A stretch of DNA of 64,000 nt from Albimonas pacifica (GTDB lineage Bacteria; Pseudomonadota; Alphaproteobacteria; Rhodobacterales; Rhodobacteraceae). The position numbers were made by a program, and so were the translations under genes. The DNA lies in NCBI RefSeq assembly GCF_900113695.1, contig NZ_FOQH01000001.1:62001-126000 (forward strand), in the 5' to 3' direction. Shown in pieces: positions 8,450 through 18,105 of the stretch; positions within the stretch are counted from its first letter, which is position 1, and each line of letters opens with the position of its first letter. A model generated the notes under the pieces. That model worked only from the letters and a program-made list of their open reading frames with translations. It had not been told where the DNA came from and did no database searches.

Positions 8450-9390
8450 CCGGCCTCATGAAACCCGGCGCCCTGCATGTCGGCGTGGCGCTGCTGCTGC
8501 TGGCGGCGAACTTCCTGCTGCCCGAGTATCACCACGGCGCCATGGCCCGGGTGCTGACGCTGGCGGTCTTCGCGATGGGCTACAACGTGATGTTCGGCTA
8601 CGCGGGCCTGCTGTCGCTGGGCCACGCGCTGTTCTTCGCCGCGGGCCTCTACGGCATGGGCCTGCCGATGCAGCACCTCGGCCTCGCCGCCGAGCCGGCT
8701 TTCCTGCTGGGGATATTTTCGGGGGCGCTCGTGGCCGCGGTGGTCGGAGCGCTGGCCCTGCGCACCGCGGGCGTGGCCTTCATGATCGTCACCCTGATGT
8801 TCGCCCAGGCGGGGTACCTCACGATCCTCTACTTCCTCGAATACACCCGCGGCGACGAGGGGTTCGTCATCGCCCGCGAGGCCCGCACCGTCTTCGGCCT
8901 GGACCTCGCCGCCCCCGAGGTCCGCTACCTCGCCGCCTGGCTCCTGTTCACGGTCGCGATGTTCGTCGTCCTGGCCCTGGTCCGCTCCCCCGCCGGCCGC
9001 GTCCTCGTGGCGATCCGCGAGAACGAGGAGCGGGCCCGGATGCTCGGCTACGACGTCGCGCGCTACAAGCTGGGGGCCATCGTGGTTTCGGGCGCGCTCT
9101 GCGGAGCCGCGGGGGCCGCCTACGGGCTGCTGTTCGGCTATGTCGGGGCGACCTTCGCCTCGGTGCAGTATTCGATCCTGCCGTTGTTGTGGGTGCTGCT
9201 GGGCGGGGCCGGGACCGTGCTGGGGCCGCTGCTGGGGGCGACCTTCATGTTCTACCTCATCGACCTCTCGTCGGGGATCACCGACGCCTACATGCTGATC
9301 GCGGGCGCCGCGCTGGTGGCGCTGACCCTCTTCGCCCCCGCCGGCCTGCTGGGCGAACTGCGCCGGAGGGCGTGTCCGTGGCTGCCATGA
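8446..9390 (+). CDS. livM: branched-chain-type ABC permease, LivM family
   Basis: 314 residues, multi-pass. The ATG at 8446 overlaps the livH stop as ATGA, giving translational coupling. LivM hallmarks are GYNVMFGYAGLLSLGHALFF near residues 45-65 and RENEERARMLGYDVARYKL in the cytoplasmic coupling loop. It forms the heteromeric channel with LivH. Confidence 0.9.
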   Translation: MTGLMKPGALHVGVALLLLAANFLLPEYHHGAMARVLTLAVFAMGYNVMFGYAGLLSLGHALFFAAGLYGMGLPMQHLGLAAEPAFLLGIFSGALVAAVVGALALRTAGVAFMIVTLMFAQAGYLTILYFLEYTRGDEGFVIAREARTVFGLDLAAPEVRYLAAWLLFTVAMFVVLALVRSPAGRVLVAIRENEERARMLGYDVARYKLGAIVVSGALCGAAGAAYGLLFGYVGATFASVQYSILPLLWVLLGGAGTVLGPLLGATFMFYLIDLSSGITDAYMLIAGAALVALTLFAPAGLLGELRRRACPWLP

Positions 9391-10124
9391 CCGCCCCCGC
9401 CGCCGCGCCCTCCGCCGAGCCGCTGCTGTCCACCAAAGGCGTGACCCGCTGGTTCGGCGGTCTCTGCGCCGTCGACCACGTCGACTTCACCCTGCCGGCC
9501 GGCGAGATCCGCGCCCTGATCGGCCCCAACGGCGCCGGCAAATCCACCTTCGTGGGGCTACTCGCCGGCCGGATCCTGCCCACCGAGGGCCGCGTGACCT
9601 TCGCCGGCGAGGACGTCACCCGCCTGCCGGCGCACGCCCGCATGGCCCGCGGCATGGCCTACACCTTCCAGATCACCTCGATCTTCGCGAACCTCGCCTT
9701 GTTCGACAACGTGGCCCTGGCCGTCCAGCGCCGCCTGGCCCCCGGCCAGTCGCTGGCGACGGAGGTCGAGGCGGCGCTCGCCCGCGTCGGCCTCGACGAC
9801 CGCCTCGACCAGCCGGCCGGAGACCTCAGCTACGGCCACCAGCGCCTGCTGGAGATCGCCATGGGACTCGCCCAGAACCCCCGCCTGCTGATCCTGGACG
9901 AACCCACGCAGGGCCTCTCGGACGGCGAGATCGAGGGCTTCAAGGTCCTGGTGCGCGAGGTCGCGAAAGACGCCACCGTCCTGCTGATCGAGCACAACAT
10001 GGACGTGGTGATGAGCCTCGCCGACCGGATCACGGTGCTCGACATGGGCGCGGTCCTCGCCGAGGGAACCCCGGCCGAGATCCACGCCGATCCGGCGGTG
10101 CAACGCGCCTACCTGGGGGGCTGA
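9387..10124 (+). CDS. livG: branched-chain-type ABC ATPase, LivG family
   Basis: 245 residues. Walker A is GPNGAGKS near residues 47-54, the signature region reads LSYGHQRLLEIA, and Walker B is LLILDEPTQGLS, followed by the H-loop LIEHNMD. Start is ambiguous: ATG 9387 overlaps the livM stop as ATGA, but GTG 9378 in the same frame sits 7 bases after GGAGGG (9365-9370) and may be the true start, adding three residues. Confidence 0.9.
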   Translation: MTAPAAAPSAEPLLSTKGVTRWFGGLCAVDHVDFTLPAGEIRALIGPNGAGKSTFVGLLAGRILPTEGRVTFAGEDVTRLPAHARMARGMAYTFQITSIFANLALFDNVALAVQRRLAPGQSLATEVEAALARVGLDDRLDQPAGDLSYGHQRLLEIAMGLAQNPRLLILDEPTQGLSDGEIEGFKVLVREVAKDATVLLIEHNMDVVMSLADRITVLDMGAVLAEGTPAEIHADPAVQRAYLGG

Positions 10125-10127
10125 GGG

Positions 10128-10829
<702 letters not shown>

Positions 10830-10846
10830 GGCCTCCGCCTGCGGCG

Positions 10847-11115
10847 GAGGCGCCGCGTCGACCCGCGTCCCCCGGGCTCGCGTCCGGCCCGCGGCGCGGG
10901 GCGGGCGCGGCGCCGGAAGCGGGCGTCGCGCGGGCCGGGGCCTTCGCCCCGCCCCGCGCGGAGGCGCCGCGTCGGCGGTTTCGCCCGCGGCAGGCGCCCC
11001 GCCCGCGGCGCCGGTCCGGCGTCGGCCCCCGGGCGGCGGTCGCCCCGGGCGCGCCGACAGCCCCGCGCCGCGGGCGCGGCGGAGCCCCCGGGCGCAGGCG
11101 TCGACGCGGCGCCTC
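10847..11115. repeat. GC-rich intergenic element with 16-bp terminal inverted repeats (copy B)
   Basis: Fills nearly the whole 321-base gap between livF and hyuA. Ends are GAGGCGCCGCGTCGAC type: bases 10847-10862 pair exactly with 11100-11115. It contains the 21-base segment (11031-11051) shared with copy A, a shared GGGCGTCGCGCGGG near 10921 and an internal partial end motif near 10970. No coding capacity. It lies inside a presumed transcription unit, so it may affect hyuAB expression. Confidence 0.6.
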
Positions 11116-11150
11116 GGCGCCCGGTCGAGACACGAAACGGAGAACTCGGA

Positions 11151-13202
11151 ATGAGCGTGGTCGCAGGCATCGACGTGGGAGGCACCTTCACCGACCTGGT
11201 GATGCTGGACGAGGCGGCGGGCCCCGGCGGGCGGGCCGTGCGCCTCGCCAAGGTGCCGACCACGCCCGAGAACCAGGCGGGCGGCGTGCTGGCGGCGCTC
11301 GACGCCGCCGGCGCCGACCCCGCGACGCTGGACCTGATCGTCCACGGCACCACCGCCACCACCAACGCGGTGCTCGAGCGGCGACTGGCCAAGACCGGGC
11401 TGATCACCACTGAGGGCTTCCGGGACGTGCTGGAGCTCGGCCGCCGCACCCGCCCGCAGGCCTACGGGATGGTCGGCAGGTTCGTGCCCGTGATCCCGCG
11501 CGACCTGCGGCTGGAGGTTCCCGAGCGGATGGACGCCTCCGGCGCCGTGCTGACGCCGCTCGACGAGGTCGCCCTGCGCGCCGCGGCCCGCGCGCTGCTG
11601 GCGGCGGGGTGCGAGAGCGTGGTGGTCCATTTCCTCCACGCCTACGCCAATCCCGCCCATGAGCTGCGCGCCGGAGAGATCCTGCGCGAGCTCTGGCCCA
11701 ACCCCTACGTGACGCTGGGCCATGCGCTGCTGTCGGAGAGCCGCGAGTTCGAGCGGGGGGTGACGGCGGCGGTGAACGCCTCGGTCCAGCCGCTGCTGCA
11801 GCGCTATGTGGACCGGCTGGCCGGCGAGCTGGCGACCCGCGGCTATGCGCGCGACCTGCTGGTGATGAACGGCAACGGGGGAATGGTCTCGGCGCGGCTG
11901 GTGGCGCGGGAGGCGGCGAAGACGGTGATGTCGGGGCCGGCCTCCGGCGTGATGGCGGCGGCCTATACGGGCCGGCGGGCGGGGGCGGCGAACCTGCTGA
12001 CCTACGACATGGGCGGCACCTCGACCGACGTGGCGCTGATCAAGGGCGCGCAGCCGGCCGTCTCGAACGAGATCGAGGTCGAATACGCCATGCCGATCCA
12101 CGTCCCCATGGTGGACGTGCGGACGGTGGGCGCGGGGGGCGGCTCGATCGCCCATGTGAACGCGGCCGGCCTGCTGGAGGTGGGGCCCGAGAGCGCCGGC
12201 GCCCAGCCCGGGCCGATCTGCTACGGGCGCGGCGGGATGCGGCCCACGATCTCGGACGCCAACCTGATCCTGGGGCGGCTCGATCCCTCGCGGCTGAATG
12301 CGGTGGAGGGGGGCGTCTCGCTGGAGACCGTGCGCGAGGTGTTCGCGCGGGAGCTGGGCGGGCCGCTGGGGCTCGACGCCGAGGGCGCGGCGGCGGCGGT
12401 GATCCGGGTGGCCAACGCCAAGATGGCGGGGGCGATCCGCATGGTCTCGCTGAGCCTGGGCGAGGATCCGCGGGACTTCGCCCTCTTCGCTTTCGGCGGC
12501 GCGGGGCCCCTGCACGCGGTGGCGCTGGCGCGCGAGCTGGGGGTGGGGCGGGTGCTGGTGCCCGCCCGCCCCGGCATCACCAACGCGCTGGGCTGCGTGG
12601 TGGCCGACATCCGGCATGACTTCGTCAACACGCTCAACCAGCCGCTGGATCTCGCGGACATGGAGCTGGTGCACGCCACCCTCGCCCGCCAGGCCGAGGA
12701 GGGGCGCGCCCTGATCGCGCAGGAACGCGTCGAGGTCCGCGAAGTGCAGGAGAGCTTCTCCGCCGACATGCAGTTCATCGGCCAGACCCACCTGCTGCGG
12801 GTGCCGTTGCCTTCGGCGACGCCCTCGCGCGAGGAGCTCCACGCCCTCTTCGCCCGCGCCTACTGGGAGCGGTTCCGCGTGGACCTGCCGGAGATCCGGC
12901 CGGCGCTGGTGAACCTCGCCGCCTCCATCGTCGGCGTGCGGCCGGAGATCGACCTCGCCCTGCTGATCCCCGCCGAGGGGCGCGCCGCGACGCTGGCCGA
13001 GGCGCGGACCGGCGCACGCCGGGTCTGGTTCGAGGACGGCTGGCACGAGACGCCGGTCTATCGCCGCGAGAAGCTGCCCGCCGACGCGGTGCTGGAAGGC
13101 CCCGCCGTCGTCGAGCAGCTCGACAGCACCCTGGTCCTCGACCCCGGCTGCCGGGCGAGCGGGGACGCGGACGGCAACCTGATGATCGAGGTCCCGGCAT
13201 GA
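11151..13202 (+). CDS. hyuA: hydantoinase/oxoprolinase subunit A
   Basis: 683 residues, the normal length. The N-terminal actin-like ATPase signature is GIDVGGTFTDLVMLDEA (residues 6-22), with GTTATTNAVLERR near 66-78 and the second-domain DMGGTSTDVALI near 287-298. The HyuA subunit phosphorylates or activates a cyclic amide carbonyl at the expense of ATP, and the complex with HyuB opens hydantoin, N-methylhydantoin or 5-oxoproline rings. The next gene overlaps by ATGA. Specificity cannot be read; the transporter upstream probably supplies the substrate. Confidence 0.92.
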   Translation: MSVVAGIDVGGTFTDLVMLDEAAGPGGRAVRLAKVPTTPENQAGGVLAALDAAGADPATLDLIVHGTTATTNAVLERRLAKTGLITTEGFRDVLELGRRTRPQAYGMVGRFVPVIPRDLRLEVPERMDASGAVLTPLDEVALRAAARALLAAGCESVVVHFLHAYANPAHELRAGEILRELWPNPYVTLGHALLSESREFERGVTAAVNASVQPLLQRYVDRLAGELATRGYARDLLVMNGNGGMVSARLVAREAAKTVMSGPASGVMAAAYTGRRAGAANLLTYDMGGTSTDVALIKGAQPAVSNEIEVEYAMPIHVPMVDVRTVGAGGGSIAHVNAAGLLEVGPESAGAQPGPICYGRGGMRPTISDANLILGRLDPSRLNAVEGGVSLETVREVFARELGGPLGLDAEGAAAAVIRVANAKMAGAIRMVSLSLGEDPRDFALFAFGGAGPLHAVALARELGVGRVLVPARPGITNALGCVVADIRHDFVNTLNQPLDLADMELVHATLARQAEEGRALIAQERVEVREVQESFSADMQFIGQTHLLRVPLPSATPSREELHALFARAYWERFRVDLPEIRPALVNLAASIVGVRPEIDLALLIPAEGRAATLAEARTGARRVWFEDGWHETPVYRREKLPADAVLEGPAVVEQLDSTLVLDPGCRASGDADGNLMIEVPA

Positions 13203-14941
13203 GCGTGGAACTGGACCCCATCACTCTCTCGGTGATCCAGGCGGGGCTGAGCCAGGTCTGCGAGGAAATGGACCTCGCCTTCACCCGCGCGGCCTTCTCC
13301 CCGATCATCGCGGAAGCCAACGACCGCGCCGACGGGATCTATGCCGCGGACGACGGCTCGCTGATCGCCCAGGGCCCCAACGGCCTGCCGGTGTTCGTGG
13401 GGGCGATGCAGGAATCGACCCGGATCCTGTTGGAGCGGATCGCCCAGGGGCTGACCGCGGCGCCAGAGCCGGACGACGTCTACATCGTCAACGACCCCTA
13501 TCTCGGCGGCACCCACCTGATGGACGTGCGCTTTGCGAAGCCCTTCTATCGGAATGGAAAAATCTGGTGCTGGCTGTCCAACACCGGGCACTGGCCGGAC
13601 ACCGGGGGGGCGGTGCCGGGGGGCTTCTCGGCCTCGGCCACGGCGGTGGAGCAGGAGGGGCTGCGGCTGCCCCCGGTGCGGCTCTTCAAGAAGGGCGTGC
13701 TGGATCCGGAGATCTACGCGATCATCTGCTCCAACATCCGGGTGTCGGAGCAGCGGATCGGCGACGTGAAAGCCCAGGCCGCGGCGCTGCAGGTCGGCGC
13801 CGATCGCCTGGAAAAACTGCTGGACCGCTACGGCGACGCCACGGTCGAGGCCGCCATCGCCGAGCTTCGCCGCCGCGCCGCCGCCCAGATGCGGGTGCAT
13901 GTGCGCGAGGTGCCGGAAGGGCGCTGGGAGGGCCTCGCCCATGTCGACAGCGACGGGGTGGTGAACCAGCCGCTGGAGATCCGCTGCGCGGTCGAGCGCC
14001 GGGGCGACGACCTGCATTTCGATTTCGCCGGCAGTTCCGCGCCCTGCACCGGGCCGATGAACTCGGTCCGCGCCACCACCCTCTCGGCGGTCTACCTGGC
14101 GGTGAGGCACATCTTCCCGGACGTGCCGATCTCGGCCGGCGCCTTCGAGCCGCTGAAGGTGGAGGGGATCGAGGGCACCTTCCTCGACGCCCACTACCCG
14201 CGCCCGGTCTCGGGCTGCGCGGCGGAGACCTCCCAGCGCATCGCCGAGGCGGTGTTCTCGGCGCTGGTCAAGGCGATCCCCGCGCGGGTGACGGCGGCGC
14301 CGGCGGGGACCTCGGGCAACTTCGGCCTGGGGGGCTTCGACCCGGAGAAGGGGCGCGGCTTCGTGATGTACCAGCTCTCGGGCGGGGGTTACGGCGGCGG
14401 CGCGGGGGGGGACGGGCTGGCCAACGGCTGCTCGACCATCGGCATCTCCAAGGCGCCGCCGGTGGAGATCATGGAGCAGCAGTTCCCGGTGCTCTATCGC
14501 CGCTATGCGCTGCGCGAGGACTCCGGCGGGGCCGGCGAGCATCGGGGCGGCCTGGGGCTGAGCTACGAGATCGAGCTGCGGCGGGGCGAGGCGCGGGCCT
14601 CCTTCGTGATGGACCACGGGCGCTTCGGGCCGCCGGGCGCCCTGGGGGGACGCGACGGGGCGCCGAACACGGTCGAGGTGATCCGCGGCGGCGAGGTTCA
14701 CGTGCCGCCGCATCTCTCCAAGGAGCAGGACATTCCCATGGGCCCGGGCGACCGGGTGCGGGTGGGAACGCCGGGCGGCGGAGGCTACGGAGACCCGGCG
14801 GCGCGGGACCCGGCGCTCGTCGCCGAGGACGTGCGGCTGGGCCGGGTCGGCGCGGAGGCGGCGCGGGAGATCTATCGCGTGGCGCTGGACGCGGACGGCG
14901 GGGTCGACGCCGAACGGACGGAGCGGCTGCGCGCCAGGTGA
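13199..14941 (+). CDS. hyuB: hydantoinase/oxoprolinase subunit B
   Basis: 580 residues, full length HyuB. Typical segments include VELDPITLSVIQAGL at the start, FTRAAFSPIIAEANDRADG, YIVNDPYLGGTHLMDV and the Gly-rich C-terminal region (GTPGGGGYGDPAARDP). It contains the hydrolytic site of the ATP-dependent amidase with HyuA. ATG 13199 overlaps the hyuA stop. A palindromic repeat begins 14 bases after its stop and may act as the operon's 3' end. Confidence 0.92.
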   Translation: MSVELDPITLSVIQAGLSQVCEEMDLAFTRAAFSPIIAEANDRADGIYAADDGSLIAQGPNGLPVFVGAMQESTRILLERIAQGLTAAPEPDDVYIVNDPYLGGTHLMDVRFAKPFYRNGKIWCWLSNTGHWPDTGGAVPGGFSASATAVEQEGLRLPPVRLFKKGVLDPEIYAIICSNIRVSEQRIGDVKAQAAALQVGADRLEKLLDRYGDATVEAAIAELRRRAAAQMRVHVREVPEGRWEGLAHVDSDGVVNQPLEIRCAVERRGDDLHFDFAGSSAPCTGPMNSVRATTLSAVYLAVRHIFPDVPISAGAFEPLKVEGIEGTFLDAHYPRPVSGCAAETSQRIAEAVFSALVKAIPARVTAAPAGTSGNFGLGGFDPEKGRGFVMYQLSGGGYGGGAGGDGLANGCSTIGISKAPPVEIMEQQFPVLYRRYALREDSGGAGEHRGGLGLSYEIELRRGEARASFVMDHGRFGPPGALGGRDGAPNTVEVIRGGEVHVPPHLSKEQDIPMGPGDRVRVGTPGGGGYGDPAARDPALVAEDVRLGRVGAEAAREIYRVALDADGGVDAERTERLRAR

Positions 14942-14955
14942 CGGGGGAGCGGCCT

Positions 14956-15231
14956 GCAGGCGCCCTGCGGGCGGGCCTGGCTGCGTCGCGCGGCCTGGAG
15001 GGGAGCGCAGGGCGGGAGAGGGGGGAGCCTCCGGCGGGCTCCTGACTCGCCCAAGAACAGGCCCCGCGCCTGTCCTCCGGACCCGTCCATCGCGTCCGAT
15101 GCCTGAGCTGCTCGCCCGCCCCGGTCAAGGACAAGCCCTCCTTCGGAGGGTCGCGTGCCGCGATCCTTGACCGGGGCGGGCGGGCAGCTCCGATCGGCAT
15201 CCGCGACGGACGGCTCCGGAGAACAGGCGCT
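14956..15231 (+). repeat. long palindromic intergenic repeat, copy 1 (full length)
   Basis: 276-bp unit of a three-member family in this window. The left part (14956-15066) is shared with copy 3. The palindromic part (15067-15231) folds as outer arms 15067-15100/15197-15231, a 27-bp inner stem 15105-15131/15164-15190 with one G-T pair, and a 32-base loop holding a hairpin CCCTCC-TTC-GGAGGG (15136-15150). It lies between hyuB and the MarC gene, both on plus. No protein-coding signature; apparent small ORFs here recur only because the DNA repeats. Confidence 0.9.
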
Positions 15232-15413
15232 CCCGCCGGGCGGCCGGCGTCGCCCCGGCGCAGTCCGGCGACCGGGCAGAGGCGGGGGCCGCGGGCGCTG
15301 GCGGCGTCGGCCGGCGCCGGCGCGGCGCGGTCCCTGCGCGCGCGGGGCGGGTTGCGCCGGCGCGGCGGGGGCTGGCAGCATATGGGGCCGGGATCGCGGA
15401 GGGGGCGAGAGGG
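15232..15413. other. GC-rich leader before the MarC-family gene
   Basis: Remainder of the 472-base hyuB-MarC gap after the palindromic repeat. It is GC-rich, and no promoter or small gene could be recognised. A GGAGGGGGCGAGAGGG stretch just before 15414 includes the ribosome-binding site. Confidence 0.4.
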
Positions 15414-16055
15414 ATGCACGAGACGCTGCTGGTCGCCTTCGCGACGATGTTCGCCACCGTCGGGCCGCTGGACGTGGGCATCGTCTTCGCCACGCTCACC
15501 GCCGGGCAGACCCCGCGCGAGCGGCTGGGGACGGCGCTGCGCGGGCTCGCCATCGCCTGCACGATCCTGATGACCTTCGCGATCTTCGGGGACTCGGCGC
15601 TGGACCTGTTCGGGATCTCCCTCCCGGCGCTGCGCATCGCGGGCGGCATCCTGCTGTTGCTGATCGCCATCGACATGGTCTTCGCCCGCCCCTCGGGCGC
15701 GACCTCCACGACCGAGGACGAGGCGCGCGAGGCGCGCTCGCGCCCCGACATCTCGGTGTTCCCGCTGGCGACGCCCCTGCTGGCGGGGCCGGGAGCGATG
15801 GGCGCGGTGGTGCTGCTGATGGCCGACACGGACGGCGACTGGGAGAAGGGGGCGGGCGTCGCCATCGCCGTCTTCGCGGTGCTGGGCGTCGCCTTCGCGG
15901 CGATGATGCTGGCGAGCCAGTTGCAGCGCCTGATGGGGCGCACGGGCGTGCACGTGATCGCGCGGGTGTTCGGCGTGCTGCTCGCGGGGCTCGCCGTGCA
16001 GTTCATGCTCGACGGGCTCGCCAACAGCGGGCTGTTCGCGCTGGGGCGGCTGTAG
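15414..16055 (+). CDS. MarC-family integral membrane protein
   Basis: 213 residues with six predicted membrane segments, matching the MarC/UPF0056 family, usually 200-220 residues. Conserved-looking features are the F-x-x-x-x-P-L-D-V-G-I-V-F opening, ALRIAGGILLLLIAIDMVF in segment 3 and the PLATPLLAGPGAM stretch near residue 120. Family function is unresolved; the link to antibiotic resistance was withdrawn. The TAG stop is contributed by the left end of a small palindromic element. Confidence 0.85.
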   Translation: MHETLLVAFATMFATVGPLDVGIVFATLTAGQTPRERLGTALRGLAIACTILMTFAIFGDSALDLFGISLPALRIAGGILLLLIAIDMVFARPSGATSTTEDEAREARSRPDISVFPLATPLLAGPGAMGAVVLLMADTDGDWEKGAGVAIAVFAVLGVAFAAMMLASQLQRLMGRTGVHVIARVFGVLLAGLAVQFMLDGLANSGLFALGRL

Positions 16056-16156
16056 GGCGCATTGAAATGCGCCGCTGCGCGCGGCCGGGGTCAGAGCCCC
16101 CGCAGGGCGCGGAGAGCCGACCCCATAGCGACCAGGCGCATTGAAATGCGCCCTAC
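16052..16156. repeat. 105-bp element with inverted hairpin ends that supplies both stop codons
   Basis: Left end 16052-16073 and right end 16135-16156 are inverted copies of a GTAGGGCGCATT...AATGCGCC sequence, differing only at the central bases, and each is itself a hairpin (GGCGCAT-TGAA-ATGCGCC). The outer TAG triplets are exactly the stop codons of the MarC gene (16053-16055, plus) and of pncB (16153-16155, minus). The middle holds GGGGTC...GACCCC arms. It probably also acts as the bidirectional terminator. Confidence 0.7.
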
Positions 16157-17448
16157 ACCATCACCGGCCGAGCCGCCTGCTCGCCCACGCCGAAGACGCG
16201 CTTGTAGCGGGCGATCTCCTCGGCCGGGCCGGTCGCCTTCACAGGGTTGTCGGAGAGCTTCACGCAGGGCCGGCCCTCGGCCGAGACCGCCTTGCAGACC
16301 AGCGAGAAGGGCGCCAGCCCGTCGCGCGGCGCCAGGCCCCGGAAGTCGTTGGTCAGCAGCGTGCCCCAGCCGTAGCTGACCTTCACCCGGTCGGCGAAGC
16401 GGGCGTGCAGACGCTCGATCACGTCGATGTCGAGCCCGTCGGAGAAGATGATCCGCTTCTCGCGCGGGTCCTCGCCGTGGCGCTTCCAGAAGGCGATGGC
16501 GGTCTCGGCGCCCTCGGCCGGGTCGCCGCTGTCGATGCGCGCGCCGGTCCAGCGGGCGATCCACTCCGGCGCATGGGCGAAGAACCCGGCCGAGCCGATG
16601 GTGTCGGGCAGCACGATGCGCAGGTTGCCCTCGTAATCCTTCTGCCAGTCCTCGAGCACCTTGTAGGGCGCCTGGGCGAGCGCGGCGTCGTCCTCGCCCG
16701 CCAGCGCGCAGTAGACCATCGGCAGCTCATGGGCGTTGGTGCCGATCGCCTCCAGGTCGCGGCGCATGGCGATCAGGCAGTTCGACGTCCCGGAGAACCG
16801 CGGCCCCAGCCCCTCGATCATCGCCTGCACGCACCAGTCCTGCCACAGGAACGAATGCCGCCGCCGCGCGCCGAAGTCCGAGATCTGCAGGCCGGGCAGG
16901 GCCTGCAGCCGCTCGATCTTCTCCCAGATCCGGGTCATGGCGCGGGCGTAGAGGATCTGCAGCTCGAACTTGCCCAGCTCGCGCAGGACCGCGCGGGTGC
17001 GCAGCTCCATCAGGATGGCGAGCGCGGGGATCTCCCACATCATCGCCTCGATCCAGGGGCCCTCGAAGGTCAGCTCGTACTGGTCGCCGCGGCGTTCCAG
17101 CCGGTACTCGGGAAAGCGGAAGTTCTCCAGCCAGTCCATGAACTCCGGCTCGAACATCCAGCGCTTGCCGTAGAAGGTGTTGCCGCGCAGCCAGGTGCTC
17201 TCGCCGCGGGTCAGGCGCAGGGTGCGCACGTGGTCGAGCTGCTGGCGCAGCTCCCCCTCGTCGATCAGGCGCGCCAGCGGCACGTCGTCGGAGCGGTTGA
17301 TCAGGCTAAAGGTGACGCGCGCGTGAGGGTGGTTGTGGAACACCGTCTGCGCCATCAGCAGCTTGTAGAAGTCGGTGTCGATGACCGAGCGGACGATCGG
17401 GTCGATCTTCCACTGGTGGTCGTAGACGCGCTGGGCGATGTCGTTCAT
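16153..17448 (-). CDS. pncB: nicotinate phosphoribosyltransferase PncB
   Basis: 431 residues, full length. It makes nicotinate mononucleotide from nicotinate and PRPP in NAD salvage. Family features are [14 protein letters not shown] near the N-terminus, the phosphorylated catalytic His240 in [27 protein letters not shown] just before it, and [13 protein letters not shown] with [12 protein letters not shown] in the C-terminal half. It starts 43 bases after the marR stop on the same strand, so the regulator and PncB are likely co-transcribed. Confidence 0.95.
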   Translation of the reverse strand: MNDIAQRVYDHQWKIDPIVRSVIDTDFYKLLMAQTVFHNHPHARVTFSLINRSDDVPLARLIDEGELRQQLDHVRTLRLTRGESTWLRGNTFYGKRWMFEPEFMDWLENFRFPEYRLERRGDQYELTFEGPWIEAMMWEIPALAILMELRTRAVLRELGKFELQILYARAMTRIWEKIERLQALPGLQISDFGARRRHSFLWQDWCVQAMIEGLGPRFSGTSNCLIAMRRDLEAIGTNAHELPMVYCALAGEDDAALAQAPYKVLEDWQKDYEGNLRIVLPDTIGSAGFFAHAPEWIARWTGARIDSGDPAEGAETAIAFWKRHGEDPREKRIIFSDGLDIDVIERLHARFADRVKVSYGWGTLLTNDFRGLAPRDGLAPFSLVCKAVSAEGRPCVKLSDNPVKATGPAEEIARYKRVFGVGEQAARPVMV

Positions 17449-17491
17449 CGAGCCGGCTCCGGGAAGCGCCCAGGCGCGCTGGGCGGCGGCG

Positions 17492-17977
17492 TCAGGAAAT
17501 GCGGTCCAGCAGCGCCGTCAGCAGGCGCCGCTCTTCGGGGGCGAGGGGGGCGAGCGTCTCCTCGGTGATCTCCAGCGCCACGGGGGCGGCCCGGGCGAAG
17601 AGCTCGGCGCCCGCCTCGGTCAGCGAGACGATCAGCCGGCGGCGATCCTCCTGGCTGGGCTCGGTGGCCACCAGACCGCGCCGGGCCAGCCGGTCGATCA
17701 CGCCCTTGATCGTCGCCGCGTCCATCGAGGTCGCGCGGCCGAGCTGGTTCTGGGAGGCGGGGCCTTCCTCGTCGAGCTTGGCCAGCGCCGCGAACTGGCG
17801 CGGCGTGAGGTCGGGCATGCGGGCCGAGAAGATCGCCAGGTGCCGCTGGTTGGCGCGGCGCAGCAGGTGGCCCGCCTGCGCGGTGAGCCGGTAGCCGGTC
17901 CCGTCCCGCGGGTCCGCGCCCTGCGGATCCTCGCCCGCCGGGCCCTTGCCAGTGGTCGCGTCGCCGGCCGCGGTCAC
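17492..17977 (-). CDS. MarR-family transcriptional regulator
   Basis: 161 residues with a winged helix-turn-helix: [16 protein letters not shown] (helix 2-3 region), [28 protein letters not shown] (recognition helix) and the wing [16 protein letters not shown] start 17975-17977 follows GGGGGAGGAG with about 7 bases spacing. It is divergent from the flavin-subunit gene, and a candidate operator lies between them. NicR of Pseudomonas putida, a repressor of nicotinate degradation, is also a MarR protein. Given pncB downstream and a 6-hydroxynicotinate-reductase homologue opposite, control of the divergent operon is the likely role (inference). Confidence 0.85.
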   Translation of the reverse strand: MTAAGDATTGKGPAGEDPQGADPRDGTGYRLTAQAGHLLRRANQRHLAIFSARMPDLTPRQFAALAKLDEEGPASQNQLGRATSMDAATIKGVIDRLARRGLVATEPSQEDRRRLIVSLTEAGAELFARAAPVALEITEETLAPLAPEERRLLTALLDRIS

Positions 17978-18047
17978 GTCGTCTCCTCCCCCGCCAGGTG
18001 CGGTTTCCTCTTCCCCTAACGCAGGATGCGGGGAAAGGACAGGCCTC

Positions 18048-18059
18048 CCGACCGGTCGG
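18048..18059. promoter_or_regulatory. palindrome CCGACCGGTCGG in the marR-hydroxylase intergenic region
   Basis: Perfect 12-bp palindrome 71 bases upstream of the marR start, with AAGCGCTT directly after it at 18061-18068. Possible regulator site; no assignment can be made. Confidence 0.35.
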
Positions 18060-18105
18060 CAAGCGCTTGATCGCGCGGGAGCGGGGGCGCCGCCCGATTG
18101 CGCGA

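Noticed and set aside
15061-15240. Small ORFs with similar peptides in the three palindromic repeats
   Set aside because: Similarity comes from the DNA repeat; reading frames, starts and lengths differ among copies and no ribosome-binding site is present.
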